Assembly (NCBI GenBank): GCA_944990035.1
Contig: CALYLX010000139.1
Span: 803,860-867,859, forward strand
Source: Clitopilus passeckerianus
Taxonomy: Eukaryota; Basidiomycota; Agaricomycetes; Agaricales; Entolomataceae
Direction: 5' to 3'
DNA length: 64,000 nt
This document shows, in pieces, positions 21,736 through 32,402 of the stretch. The notes beneath the pieces were generated by a model. That model was given only the letters and a program-made list of their open reading frames with translations, had not been told where the DNA came from and ran no database searches. Position numbers and translations under genes: made by a program. The number at the start of each line of letters is the position of its first letter. The stretch's first letter is position 1.

Positions 21736-23010
21736 ATGTTCCAGAAAGTGATCTCACGATTCCAACATAACCATGAGGCCCACAACCCTGGGTTAACCAC
21801 CTCCTTCCCTTCGTTGCTGGAGCAGCAAGTGACATCCGCGGAGACGAATGTCAAAATACATTTAGCCATTGTAGGAACTGCAATGGTGGATGCCTTGGGT
21901 GGCCCGGCCGAGTTCCACAAACGATCTACATTCGAGCTAGTCACATCCATGCTCCCCAACGACAATTTTGGCCTCGGGCCCGGGGTATGGACAGACGACA
22001 CCTCCATGACCCTTTGCCTAGCACGTTCTCTGGCCACATTTGAACTAGATTCATCTGAATCTCCAAAGGTTCAAGGAGGTTTCGATCCGAAGCATCAGCT
22101 AGATGCCTACCGGAAATGGTTTCGGCAGGGAGAGCTATCCGCTATTGGCCGATGTTTCGACATTGGTGCAACAATTCAACGCGCCCTCACCATCTATGAG
22201 GGCAAGATTAGACAAGGAAACATCGATCAAGCCCTACAATCAATTCAGGTAGAGTTGGGTGGGGAAATGAGCTCCGGGAATGGGAGCTTAATGAGAGTCC
22301 TACCGATTGGGCTAGCATATTGGAAGAATGAAGAAGTCGCCCTTCGGCTCGCCAGGCAGAGTAGTGTCACGACTCATCCGAATTCCTTATGTCAAGAAGC
22401 TTGCGAAGTATGGACGGGAGCAATCGTGCGTATATTGCAGGCAAGTCGGCCTGAACGGAAGGAAACGAATTACACCAAATTAGATCTACTGGACTACTTC
22501 GTCAACTTCCCTTACCAGAACGACGTCCTGCGTGCGGAACTGGCCCTGCCGGAGGAAGCAAAAGCCGTACCCGCGACAGCGGAGGAGCGTGAGGCACACT
22601 ATCGGGAACATCACCCGGTGCTCCGCCTTGTCGATAGCCATCAGTCGCAAGCAACATCCAAGGCCTCTTGGGTAAATCTCATTCCAAATGAGGGAGACCT
22701 CTCGTCAAGCGGATATGTCCTCCACTCGTTGGTGGCAGCACTATACTGCTGCTTGGCTACAAAATCCTTCGAGGAAGGTGCAATCCTCGCCGTTAATCTC
22801 GGAAACGATGCGGACACAGTGGGAGCCATATATGGTGGCCTAGCGGCATGCTGGTACGCGGGAACAGAGAAGCCAGAGCAAGGAGACCTATTCTGGGGAC
22901 ACGCGGTGAAGGAATGGAGAAAGGACTTGGTGGGGCGAGATCTGGTCGACAAGGTGGCCAAAGAGCTGGTTCAAGCACAGGAGCGGTTCAATCAGGCATC
23001 AGACTTGTAG
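21736..23010 (+). CDS. ADP-ribosylglycohydrolase family protein
   Basis: A single uninterrupted 424-residue frame, one of the few genes here without introns. The ARH/DraG fold is shown by GTAMVDALGGPAEF near residue 47, the metal-binding GVWTDDTSMTLCLA (Asp87 and Asp88), HPNSLCQEACEVW and the C-terminal NLGNDADTVGAIYGGLAACW, which supplies the second pair of Mg2+-binding aspartates. Members remove ADP-ribose from proteins or cleave O-acetyl-ADP-ribose. All metal ligands look present, so activity is likely. No signal peptide, so it probably acts in the cytosol or nucleus. Lack of introns is unusual compared with its neighbours and could reflect retroposition or transfer (inference). Confidence 0.9.
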   Translation: MFQKVISRFQHNHEAHNPGLTTSFPSLLEQQVTSAETNVKIHLAIVGTAMVDALGGPAEFHKRSTFELVTSMLPNDNFGLGPGVWTDDTSMTLCLARSLATFELDSSESPKVQGGFDPKHQLDAYRKWFRQGELSAIGRCFDIGATIQRALTIYEGKIRQGNIDQALQSIQVELGGEMSSGNGSLMRVLPIGLAYWKNEEVALRLARQSSVTTHPNSLCQEACEVWTGAIVRILQASRPERKETNYTKLDLLDYFVNFPYQNDVLRAELALPEEAKAVPATAEEREAHYREHHPVLRLVDSHQSQATSKASWVNLIPNEGDLSSSGYVLHSLVAALYCCLATKSFEEGAILAVNLGNDADTVGAIYGGLAACWYAGTEKPEQGDLFWGHAVKEWRKDLVGRDLVDKVAKELVQAQERFNQASDL

Positions 23011-23683
23011 CCTAGTAATAGTTTACATTAGTTGACGTCACGGTCTCATGAAAAGGGCGAGCACCTTCGTATTCGTAAATTCGTTGTCGTTGTAGTCCAA
23101 TAAGGATAGCCTAAGATATAAGATTGGAGTCAGCAATGGTCTCAAGGATCGACGGATGACAGTAGGAATCAGGATAACTAGGATTAAATATGGGAACACA
23201 TTGCGCAACGTTCGTGAACGGCGTTCGTATGTTTGGGAAATTATTTTCACATCATGTAGAGTCGCCGTCGCAAGAAAACGCTACTCACAGATGTACACAC
23301 GAAGCTGTCAACCTCAACCGGGTAGAGGAAGACTATTCGCTCCGTCTCATAACTCTCAGAATCGGATGGTCAGTGCGAGCGACTGGGAGGCCTCAGACGA
23401 CATGGTGGTTCATGGCGAAAAAAGTTGGTGTTTGGGTTTGTTAGGCAACCCTCTTTGGGGCGCTCGTCTATTAGAAGATGATGGCATTGTTGGACAGAAG
23501 TATGTGGCTCATTACGAAAGGAAGGACCAGCTACAGCAGAGCAGGCAGCAGATTAATTAGAATACCAGTCATTATATCAGTAATATCTATAAGTAAGTCC
23601 ATGGTTTCGTATCGTTGTCCATGAGAACCAGAAATGAAAGTGGTGTACGTTCAAGGCCGTCATAAAGGCCAGGGAGAGGTTGC
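23011..23683. other. Spacer, possible weak minus-strand frame
   Basis: A hydrophobic minus-strand frame (23250-23038, VFPYLILVILIPTV) could be a membrane-segment exon, but no start or partner exon was found. Otherwise this is the 3' flank of two convergent genes. Confidence 0.3.
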
Positions 23684-26160
23684 TTAAGGGAAGGTCCAGA
23701 CTTGATTGTTATTGTTGGCGCTACAGGCCCAGGTTTGGGGTTGGTTGCTGTTAGCGAAGTTCCCGTCTGTGAGGTCCAAACATTGGGCTACGAAGGGTCC
23801 ATGGATGAGTAAAGCCCACACGAATTCGAGATATTACTTACTGTTCGCAACAACAAGTCGCTTGTCCGCAGTGTACTGCCAGGTTTGAGCGGGAAGATTG
23901 TCGTAGCACTGCCAGATCTTCATTTTAACGCCGCTTGCAGGAGCTGGAAGGAAATCATCAGGAGAGAACGGCTATGGGAGGGATATCGATACACACCCGT
24001 GCCAGCGTCCAGACAGTAACCAGTATTGGCCAGTTCGACCTGGGTGATACCAGCTTTAATAGTCCATTGCTGAGCACCGCTGCCATTGCAGTCGTAGCTG
24101 TGAACGGATGATTAGCCTAGGTCAGGGAGTACTAGAGTGCTCATCAACATACATCTGAACTGGAGTGCCGTTTGCGATGACAGCTCCACGGACATCCAAG
24201 CATTTAGCAGTGTTGCCATTGGGGTGGATAGCGACCGAGTTGGAGTTGGGCTGATCGTCCTGAACGGCCTGAGGGAAGAAGAATGTGTCTTGGGGATCGT
24301 AGGTGTCCTTCAGACTTTGGAGGCGAGCGTAGTTGGAGCCATAGTACCGAGTTTGCCCTGGAAGCGTCATCAGTGACTGGCGAGATTGTACATTAAATGA
24401 CAACACTTACAGTCGGTCAACTTGTCGTCGATGTAGTTAGCATAGGCACTAGCAGAGGGTCAGATACGATACCAAACGTGAACCACCTCGTCACTTACCC
24501 GTAATTCCAGCCAGAAGGTGCATTTGATGTAATGCTGTTCACCAAGCCTGCAGTTCGTAGGTTAATCCGGGCAGCATGGAAAGAACGAAATGATGACGAA
24601 CCATTGACGAAATCAAACCCGTTCGAGGGGAAGGGAGGGTTGTAGCTGGGAGAGGATGCATAGAATTGGATTCCGAATGTCGAACTGCGACTACCAAACG
24701 CAGTAGCATCAGGGGCGACTGCGTTAATAGCGGAGTTCTGACCGCCGTAAAGCTCCACTTGAACGAACCAATTCTGCGATATGATTAATACATGTGCATA
24801 CTTCCCGGAATGAAGGGATAACGTACCAGATTCGTGTCAAAGCCTTGATTGGCCATGTAATTGGTGAAGGCCGTGCTGACCTGCGAGGACATCGGAGAGC
24901 TGGCGGGCGTCATGAGAGACTTCGCGTAGAAAGTATCGGTCTCATCGGGTCCTGAGGTATCCAATCCACCACCGAGATACGAGACGCTGTTAATGTAGGT
25001 ACCAGGTGTCTGCTTGACGCTCGGGTTCGCCGGCAACTGGTTGAGAAAGGGTGCGAGGGTGGAATTGAGCTGGTTGGCAGCGCTGTACCATCCACCGACC
25101 AATTGGAGGCCGACGTAGCCTTTTCGCCAACTCTTGTAAATGGTGAACTCGGCGCCGAGTTCCTTGGGAATGTTGGTTGCTGCGAAGGACTGGAAGGAAG
25201 CGAGGGCCTGAGCGGCCTGAGCGGCTGTCATATCCCAGGTATACTCGAAAATGGTGGCAGAGGAGGGTGCAGGGAAGGTCTTCACAGTGATTGCGGTGGT
25301 AATACCGAAGGATGGTGCCGAGCCCCGTAGACCCTATCACCGCGTTAGTTGCGGGCCAAATGAATGGATGAATGAATGAATGAGGAGACTTACCCAGAAT
25401 AGGTCGGGGTAGCTAGTACTCGATGCTGTAACGCTCGTCCCGTTGGCAAGGACGACGTCGATCGAAGTTATGGTGTCCAAAGTCAGACCCCACATCCGCG
25501 ATGTGAATCCGAAGCCGCCATACGCTATGAAGGTCTTAGACGTAGCTCTCGAATTCGAGCGTGTAGAGACTCACCAGAGTGACCACCAATACCTACATAG
25601 GGGCAGGTCCCGTGAGGCAAGGCCCGACCAGCGTTAGCAAGAGTCTGAGCGACATTGCCAAGCCTGTTCCCGGTTTGGATAGTCGCGGTTCCCTGCGAAG
25701 AGTTGATGGTAATCTGCTTCATCTTGCTCATGTCGACCACGAGCGTTCCGTCCTGCCCTCCGAGACCATTGGCGATGTAGCTATGCTACAAGAAAAGTAT
25801 GGTTAGGGTGCAAACTTCAACGTAGTGGGTGAACTTGTCTCACTCCTCCAGAACGAGCAACAACTGGGATGTTGTGGGCTACGCCGGCTTGAACAATCTG
25901 AGCTACCTGGGCCGTAGTCGTGGGGTAGGTTACCGCGGCTGGGTGGAAGGTAAAGCGTTGATTGACTGAAGGGACTTGAGTCAGTGAGGGCCAGGCGGAC
26001 ATGGGAACGAAGACTTACAAGCCTTGCTTGCTGAAGCATACGACGAATCTCCTGGATAGGAGCCAGTAATACCAAGGGCGGTCAGGTCGCCCTTCAGGTC
26101 GGCAGCCACGAAAAAGGGGAGCTGGAATGCTATAAGTATCAAGGCGAAGAGGCGTGCCAT
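23684..26160 (-). CDS. Secreted bicovalent FAD oligosaccharide oxidase (AA7-like) fused to a ricin-B lectin (CBM13)
   Basis: Twelve exons on the minus strand (eleven 50-60 bp introns) join in frame to 627 residues. The signal peptide covers residues 1-20 (RLFALILIAFQLPFFVAA). The FAD_binding_4 domain has both covalent attachment sites of berberine-bridge/AA7 enzymes: His89 in ARSGGHSY and Cys149 in GTCPYVGIGGH, spaced 60 apart as in gluco-oligosaccharide oxidase. The BBE C-terminal motif DWQTRYYGSNYARLQSLK with YDPQDTF is present near 457-483. From about 495 a complete beta-trefoil follows, with three QxW motifs (QQWTI, QTWQY, QVWTF) ending at the C-terminus, built by the last four exons. The protein probably oxidises extracellular oligosaccharides while bound to a glycan. 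Substrate is inferred from family only. Confidence 0.9.
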
Positions 26161-26206
26161 GATGGAACCAGTCGTTGAGCGCTTGAAGACCTCCGTGATC
26201 TCTCCT

Positions 26207-26214
26207 CTTTATAG
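26207..26214 (-). promoter_or_regulatory. TATA box of the oxidase-lectin gene
   Basis: CTATAAAG on the minus strand, about 47 bp upstream of the ATG at 26160. Confidence 0.6.
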
Positions 26215-26965
26215 CGTTCTAGCCTTCGGATAGCCAGCGCGCCACCCTGGTAATAGTTATGGCATTAGGGTCCCGAACTCCCAGACCATGTCACTGCAAC
26301 GGGCAATCGCGACCGTGAAACGAGGCGTTTTGGATGAAAGCTGGAAGACGGAAGGTGGAATCGGGTACTCTTTGGCCGCCTTTTTACATTGCCGATTGTT
26401 TTTTCCTTGGTTCGCGCCGTACGAGATGGTCGATGTGCCCGTTCGTCATGGATGCAGGCCAGCGGATGATATTCGGATGTAGGAGACGGTTGGTAAATTT
26501 CTCAAGCTGATGAATGATGATGAGGTCATCCAGGGCCGATTGAAGCTGTGGGTAAGCCTCCCCGTTCTCTGAGTTTCGTCGACCTCAGTGCAAGTAAGAA
26601 ACTGCGATTTTACTTCAGCCACTGACATGACTTTTCAAAAGCCAGATCCGTTCAAAACGGGGACCTGACCATTGGCAGAAGAAGGCGTTGAAAGAACGGC
26701 TTCGGCAAGGCACCGAGTTCGGCTTGATCGATTGGGGTAAACACGGATAATGTAAGCAACGGATCTGTCTTCGTTGGCGCTTCCACCATCCACACAGCCC
26801 TTCCCGACGATCCAGTCTGGGCTTTTCGAAGATGCAAGGCACGGCTCTGATGGGTTAATATCACAGGATTCTCAGCAAATCATGAACGCATTACTACGAC
26901 ATACACTAGAGTAAAAAGGTTCAATAAAGTTAATATATAACTGACTCGTCTGCATGAACTCAGAT
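26215..26965. other. Spacer, no gene recognised
   Basis: Upstream region of the oxidase gene and 3' flank of the small gene that follows. Minus-strand frames near 26615-26864 have no supporting features. Confidence 0.4.
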
Positions 26966-27696
26966 TCAGAGATTGTACGCTGCTATGTGCCTCATAACCA
27001 TGAGGGTGGCCAGTAGTTCTGGGATGAACGGTGAGACTCTTGCATTTGGTAAGTGAAGGGAAGACACGTACCAGCAGCGATGGGTCCGTACACTGACTCT
27101 ATCACCAACGCAGGCTTGCTCCTAACGCCTGAGGTATCGCTCTCCTCTGCAGGACAGTAGTATGCGACCAGATAGCTACGAGCATTCAGGCACTACTATG
27201 CGTCAGCCAGATACTCTTTGGACGAGTACCAAGACGTACCGTCCATTCGTGACCTTCTTTGACTCTATAGTTCCATCTATACTCCTGACCGTCAGAGGCC
27301 GTGAATTGACGAACTTTGGAACTAATTGGCGGTCAAAACAGGTGTGAGCCCTACGGTGAGGGTACGTACTCACCTGCCTAAGGTGGACAGTTTTGTTAGG
27401 TAGCTTTTCAAGGGAACCGATGTTTTCAGCGTATTCAGGGTTCCCAGACGATTATCCTTGGTGAAAGTAATCGCAACCAGAGGCTTCGTGTCCGAATAAG
27501 TATATGTCCTGTCGAATATTGTATACACCGTCTGCGTATCGTCGCGAGCAGTGCACCGATAATTGTAACTCAGTTGGTCGTTCGAGTCGATGAACTGGGT
27601 ACCGGTAAGGAGACCAGTCTGATCCTCGAGCATGAAGGGCATGCCGAAGTGGCTCATTTTGGGGAGGGCAAGAAGGGTGGAGAAAGGATCGCACAT
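26966..27696 (-). CDS. Uncharacterised 192-residue agaricomycete protein
   Basis: Four exons: 27696-27374, 27321-27240, 27192-27072 and 27018-26966, with introns of 52, 47 and 53 bp, all GT-AG and in frame. The product has no signal peptide or membrane segment. Recognisable blocks are QFTASDGQEYRWNYR followed by EGHEWTCLN, and the C-terminal ELLATLMVMRHIAAY. These recur in a mushroom-expanded family of small proteins of unknown function that I recall only by pattern, so no name is given. A second in-frame ATG lies 13 codons downstream. Confidence 0.75.
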
Positions 27697-28770
27697 TCAG
27701 GCTTCTGCACTCGTCTTATACCCTGCGGGGAGTCTTTTCACACTCCTGAATTCGTCGAGCACAGCAGACGCACGGACCGAACGTTCCCAGCTACAATAGT
27801 CAGCCATGCGCTTATACATAGATCTGGATGGCTCTAGGACGCTGCACCGCTTAAAGCTCTGACGGCAGACATGGTGGAGGTGGATCTCTTTTGCGCAAAG
27901 ATATCGGCAATAAACATAGGTTTAGTAATTGACCCCCCACGTCCGGCTCGGGATCAATCACGACCTATAGCCGACCACAATGCTGAATTTCAAATCCCTT
28001 ATAAGGAGCAAGATTTGCCTTTCAAGCACCAGACTTTGCATGTACGGGGCTAAAGTCCGCCGGTTTTATCTTATCGTCGTCATGCCGCTTCAGTCAGGAA
28101 AGGGGCCGTCTCCATCCTAAGAAATTCCGGGACAGAACGAAAACCCGAGACCACGCTCGACGACGCAGGAATTAGATTTTCGGCCTTTTCCGACGAATTA
28201 TGCATCACTGAGCGGCCACCACGTTTGCAGGGGAATAGGATCAGTTTGAGGTTACGAAGGAAAAACTCAGCACCATGGCGGACGCTTTAAAGTTGTACAT
28301 CTTCCCTTAACAATCTGTCCTTCATGCTTAGCATGAACGTGTCGTTGGAGGAGCCATATGAGTATTTGACTCATATACGACTCCCTGAGTAAGTGAATTT
28401 CTGAGTGCGGTCGTGCGCTGGTGAAGACAAGGCAACATCCATTCATCCAGTCAATTTCGTTTATCACATCGAGTGTGGTCGGTAGCGGATTCGGACCTCA
28501 TGAGAAAGTCCTCGTGACATCATCAGTCGGCCGAACGAACAAAAACGCCATGAGATCCGCATTGCTTCAAGGGGTTCCTGAGTCCTGAACGAGATTCCCT
28601 GCGCATTCGAGCGAACCAACTACTGGAGACGCTAAATTACCTGCATCACTTGCAGCCACCCTTCTGAATGAACATTGTATCATGAAAAGAAGAATATTAT
28701 ACATTCAGCTTGAATCTGTCCTACAGTACAAACAAGCTGGTTTTCATAGGCTTTGGAAGTATCTTGGCTT
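27697..28770. other. Spacer, no gene recognised
   Basis: About 1 kb with only short frames; pyrimidine/purine-balanced sequence with no repeat seen. Upstream region of the small unknown gene on its left side. Confidence 0.4.
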
Positions 28771-29842
28771 CTAGTTAGGTTTCACAAGGAGATTCTCGCG
28801 GATTTTGACTATATCGGCATCCCCCAGCCCAACAAACTCCTTCAAATACCCCTCCACACCGCCAAACGTCTTCCGAAATTCGACCAACGTAGCATCCATT
28901 GTCTCCTTTCTACGGAATGGTTAGTACTGGTAGACTTTAAACGTTCGATGGATTTACCGGGAGCTTCCCATCTTCTGGAAGGCGGACCAATTATCACGGA
29001 ATATTTGCATTTTCAGGTAACGCTCTGCCAACTGATCAGCAACTGACTCGAGTCCTTTCGTCGTAAGGGCATAGTCCGCTGCGATATCCTCGTCTTTGAC
29101 ACCCAAAAGCTGGCAAGCTGTTAATTATCATGAACCACGATTGGCGATTTAGAGTGATGTACCATGAGAATCAATGCCGCAAGTAGCCCCGTTCTGTCTT
29201 TACCGGCTGTCACAGAACTGTGAGTACGTTTGTCTGCGTTTAATCATAGCAACTACTCGCCAGTGCAGTGGAAGAGGCATGGTTGGTCGGGGTTATCCCT
29301 TAGATGCTCGAAGACAGGTTTGAAGGTGGGACCTGCTCTACGGAGAGACGCCGTATACTCATCAACAAAAGTCTGACATATTAATAAGTAGGAGCCTCAA
29401 GCCACCAGCAATGTCTAATGAGGTACCTGCAGTTCGTTTTCTTCGTATCTCTTAAGCCTGTTTCGCTCATGTTAATGTGGTGACATATGGGTGCGGGCAA
29501 GTCCTCTCACATTAAGACAATATTTTCGGGATTGAAACTCTCCGCGCTATGAATGGCAGGAGGCTGAACGAACTTCACGCCTTCAAGGTCAGGGGAAGTG
29601 GTATTGAACATGGCAATCTCGCGTTCAGACCGAAAGTCGAAGACTGCCTTGATACCGAGGTCAAGGAACTGCTTCTTCCCAACGTCAGTGATTCGGTTTA
29701 TTTCGCCGGAGCGGTAGATGAGGCCAGGCTTCACGATGACACCTTCTTGGGTCGTTGGATATCCACCAACTGTGCGGATATTGATGACCCCATCAACGGT
29801 GACAAAAGGCGGTTCGAAGACGGTAGGGGAGGCTTTATCCAT
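28771..29842 (-). CDS. Tyrosine phosphatase (Y_phosphatase3 type), active site split by a GC-AG intron
   Basis: Six exons: 29842-29511, 29457-29427, 29372-29261, 29206-29163, 29109-28958 and 28909-28771, total 269 residues. NIRTVGGYPT and YRSGEINRITDVGKKQFLDLGIKAVFDFRSERE are typical of this atypical tyrosine/lipid phosphatase family. The catalytic loop HCTAGKDRTG has the C-x5-R signature and is formed only when intron 29207-29260 is removed. Its 5' end is GCGAGT, so it is a GC-AG intron; GT alternatives nearby destroy the C-x5-R spacing. The C-terminal part (LLGVKDEDIAADYALTTKGLE) matches the family helices. Cytosolic; substrate unknown. Confidence 0.88.
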
Positions 29843-30680
29843 GATAGGATTGTAGTGAAAAGGGGGTTTGGTAAGGTGGTGTAGTGGTATGAGTGGCTCA
29901 AGCCCCTGCTTATTTTAACAACTTTCGATATGACTCATTGGTCCCCATCACCAAATTGCGCAGTTACTCAATTATAATAATGATATCAATCACCGTAGCC
30001 CGAGTCAAAAGTGACAGTGCCGCAGATGCGCCACGGCGGAAGCTAGATACTTGCTCTACCAACCGTGGTTTCTGTTGAGTTGTAGCAGCTCGGCATCATG
30101 GTCAGTATCATTACGGTGTCACTAACAAACTGCGGGTCCTCCTAGCGACGGTTCAGAGTACCATAACCTAATACAAGGCAACTGGAGGTGAAATGCTATT
30201 TAGACAAATAGAAGCAACAAATGTAGCGAGGATGGAGAAATCATCCGAGATAGCGAACGTGAGGATGGCAGAACAACAGAACTCGCCAAATCCTTGTTCT
30301 GCGTGATCAAGTGATGGTTGCTTGTATTCGCTTGTTGCCGAAGCCTCTCTTCCCTACTTAACTTTGGTCAACTCCTTCCTACTAAAACTTGAAGGAAGAA
30401 CAATGACGTTTTGACCCTCGCACGGCTTATGGGTGCTTGTGGGTGGTTTAAGCTTTTGTTTATGACCGTAGCTGTGCCCCATGGGCTGCGGGCTCTGTAC
30501 GAGGTACCTCGTGCGTTGATCATCGCCTGATTCCAACACGAGGCTGGGCGTTTAGATACAGCCACGAGACCTGTCCTTGTCAGTGTGGGCGCTTGGTAAT
30601 GACTCAAATAGGTGTGCGTTGTCAACAACGAGTTGAAGCCTCTTAACGCCCTCTCCCATAGCACCTAGCTGCCCTCCCAG
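29843..30680. other. Divergent promoter region
   Basis: Lies between the phosphatase (minus) and the low-complexity gene (plus). No further coding signal. An upstream non-coding exon of the latter is possible because its ATG follows a CCCAG acceptor-like sequence. Confidence 0.35.
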
Positions 30681-31650
30681 ATGTTCGACAACGCTAAGGA
30701 CGTCAGAATCTATGGGGGCGAATTTAAAAACGTCTCGGGCGATCTATACGAGTATAATGATAATCGATATACCGCTGGTTCGTTCAACAGCAACTTTAGC
30801 TACACCCAGGGCTCGTACAATAACGGATTTGCAGGTATATTTATAGATATACTTAGGCCCAAACCATATACGAATTGACACGGTTATAGGTCCATCCCAT
30901 CCGAGAGTCAACTTCGAAGCGATCAGGCGAGATGCTCATGCTCATGCAGCAGCCATGAGAAGGAGTGCAGAAGCAATGCAGAGGAACGCAGAGGCGATGG
31001 AACGTGAGCAAGAGCAGCAAGACAGTGGCAACCAACCTGGAGGAGCCCAACGGCCGCCTCCTCCTCCACGGATGGGAACAGAACCCATGCCGAATCGCTA
31101 TGCACCTTCGGCCCGGGATGAGGACTTTGACAGCGAAGAAGAAGAAGAAGAAGACAATTTCCAGTCATCTGCCCCCAGAAATCACCAACCCTTTCCATGG
31201 GCGCGCGGTGGCACTAATCAGCCCCAGCCTCAAAGAGCCCAGCGTGCGCCTCGTTTCGCCCAACCACCAATGCCGTCAAGACGCTTCGACATTCCACACA
31301 CCCGTACAGCACCGCCTTACCTTGATTCCATGGGATCACGTACCCGATCTCCTGGTTACAATTCTGAATCTCCACCGCCAGAACAGAACTGGGGACGCAA
31401 CGATCTGCGAGGCGGTGGCCAGCCTCCGACTGAGAGGAATCCTTTCCGATCGAACACATACGCTGGGCCGTCTAGCGTCCGACAGCGCTCGCCTTTCCTT
31501 GCGGCAGGTGGTGGAGCCACGGTCGACTCGTTCAACCAGGATGAGACCTTTATCGAAAACTCGTTCAACAATAACGCGACATACATCGAGCAGGGGGAAG
31601 AGGAGGAGGCGGAGGCGGATTATCAACGCCGGTGGGCCCCACGGAAATAA
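30681..31650 (+). CDS. Low-complexity protein with N-terminal repeat-strand motif
   Basis: Exons 30681-30834 and 30890-31650 around a 55-bp intron give 304 residues. The start MFDNAKDVRIYGGEFKNV, with its Gly-rich beta-strand look, is common in a large mushroom family of unknown function that is often N-terminal to coiled or NTPase regions. After a helix rich in Ala, Arg and Met (AAAMRRSAEAMQRNAEAM), the rest is disordered: Pro tracts, an acidic run (EEEEEED) and Gln/Arg/Pro-rich sequence. Near the C-terminus SFNQDETFIENSFNNNATYIEQ is a short Asn-rich repeat. No function assigned. An upstream exon may be missing. Confidence 0.7.
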
Positions 31651-31909
31651 AATAAACACCGTTATCATCTTGGTCGCGGGCGACTGCACTTACATGCCTT
31701 TCTCTTCGTCTTTGGGTTAGCATTGCATTTCGGAACTACACTGTACTATAGATCTCCATACTATGGCTGTCGTCGCTTGAGTAATAATATATACCACATC
31801 TCACACTTGCAGTCCCTTTCCTGAGCCATCGTCGTCTTGCGTGGTTGCCTACATTGATGCCATTCCCACTTCGCATCAAACTCCCACTTTAGAAAAGTGG
31901 AAAAAAGAC

Positions 31910-31994
31910 TGGACACACCCGGAATTGAACCGGGCACCCCCCGCAAGCAGATACAGTGCTAAGCGGATGTGATAACCAACTACACCATGTGCCC
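31910..31994 (-). tRNA. tRNA-Ala(AGC) with an 11-base intron
   Basis: On the minus strand the acceptor stem GGGCACA pairs with TGTGTCC, including a G3-U70 wobble, the classic alanine identity element. The D arm (GGTGTAGTTGGTTATCAC), an anticodon stem TCCGC/GCGGG and a T arm CCCGG-TTCAATT-CCGGG are all present, with discriminator A73 at 31910. The anticodon loop contains AGC after TT. An 11-base intron (31946-31956) lies after position 37, the normal place. The body apart from anticodon and pair 3-70 resembles fungal tRNA-Val(AAC). Confidence 0.88.
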
Positions 31995-32402
31995 ATGATT
32001 GAGGGAGACTGTCGGTCCTCCAGGGTGGTCATGTTTCTTGATGAAGACAATCTCTAATAGCAATACGGGTCTGGATGGTGATACCAACATGCTCGCCGCT
32101 GACCAGTTCATTGACCGTTTGGAAAACTGAAGGCCGTCGACGACGAGGAAAGACAAATTCCTTAGTTCTGTGATGTACCCTGAAGGAGCTACAATCTCCG
32201 AATTGCCGGATGTTTACCCTGCCACGAGGCTGATCGTGGCGAGCTTGGTCTCGCCAGCGTGGAAAACCATCTGTTCCAGGGACCCACAGACGCGTTCGGT
32301 AGTGTGGATGGAGAGCCAGTCATGCTTGCCTTCCCCCAAGTTCCACCATCCACACAATCCTTGAACACTGGGAACTTCTAGGCTGAATATTGGACCAACT
32401 TG
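31995..32402. other. Spacer upstream of the zinc-finger gene
   Basis: Short plus-strand frames around 32170-32364 have no support. Nothing else seen. Confidence 0.4.

Noticed and set aside
26760..32360. Shared 16-base word TTCCACCATCCACACA near 26787 and 32341 as a dispersed repeat
   Set aside because: Flanking sequence differs immediately on both sides; one such match is expected by chance in 64 kb.
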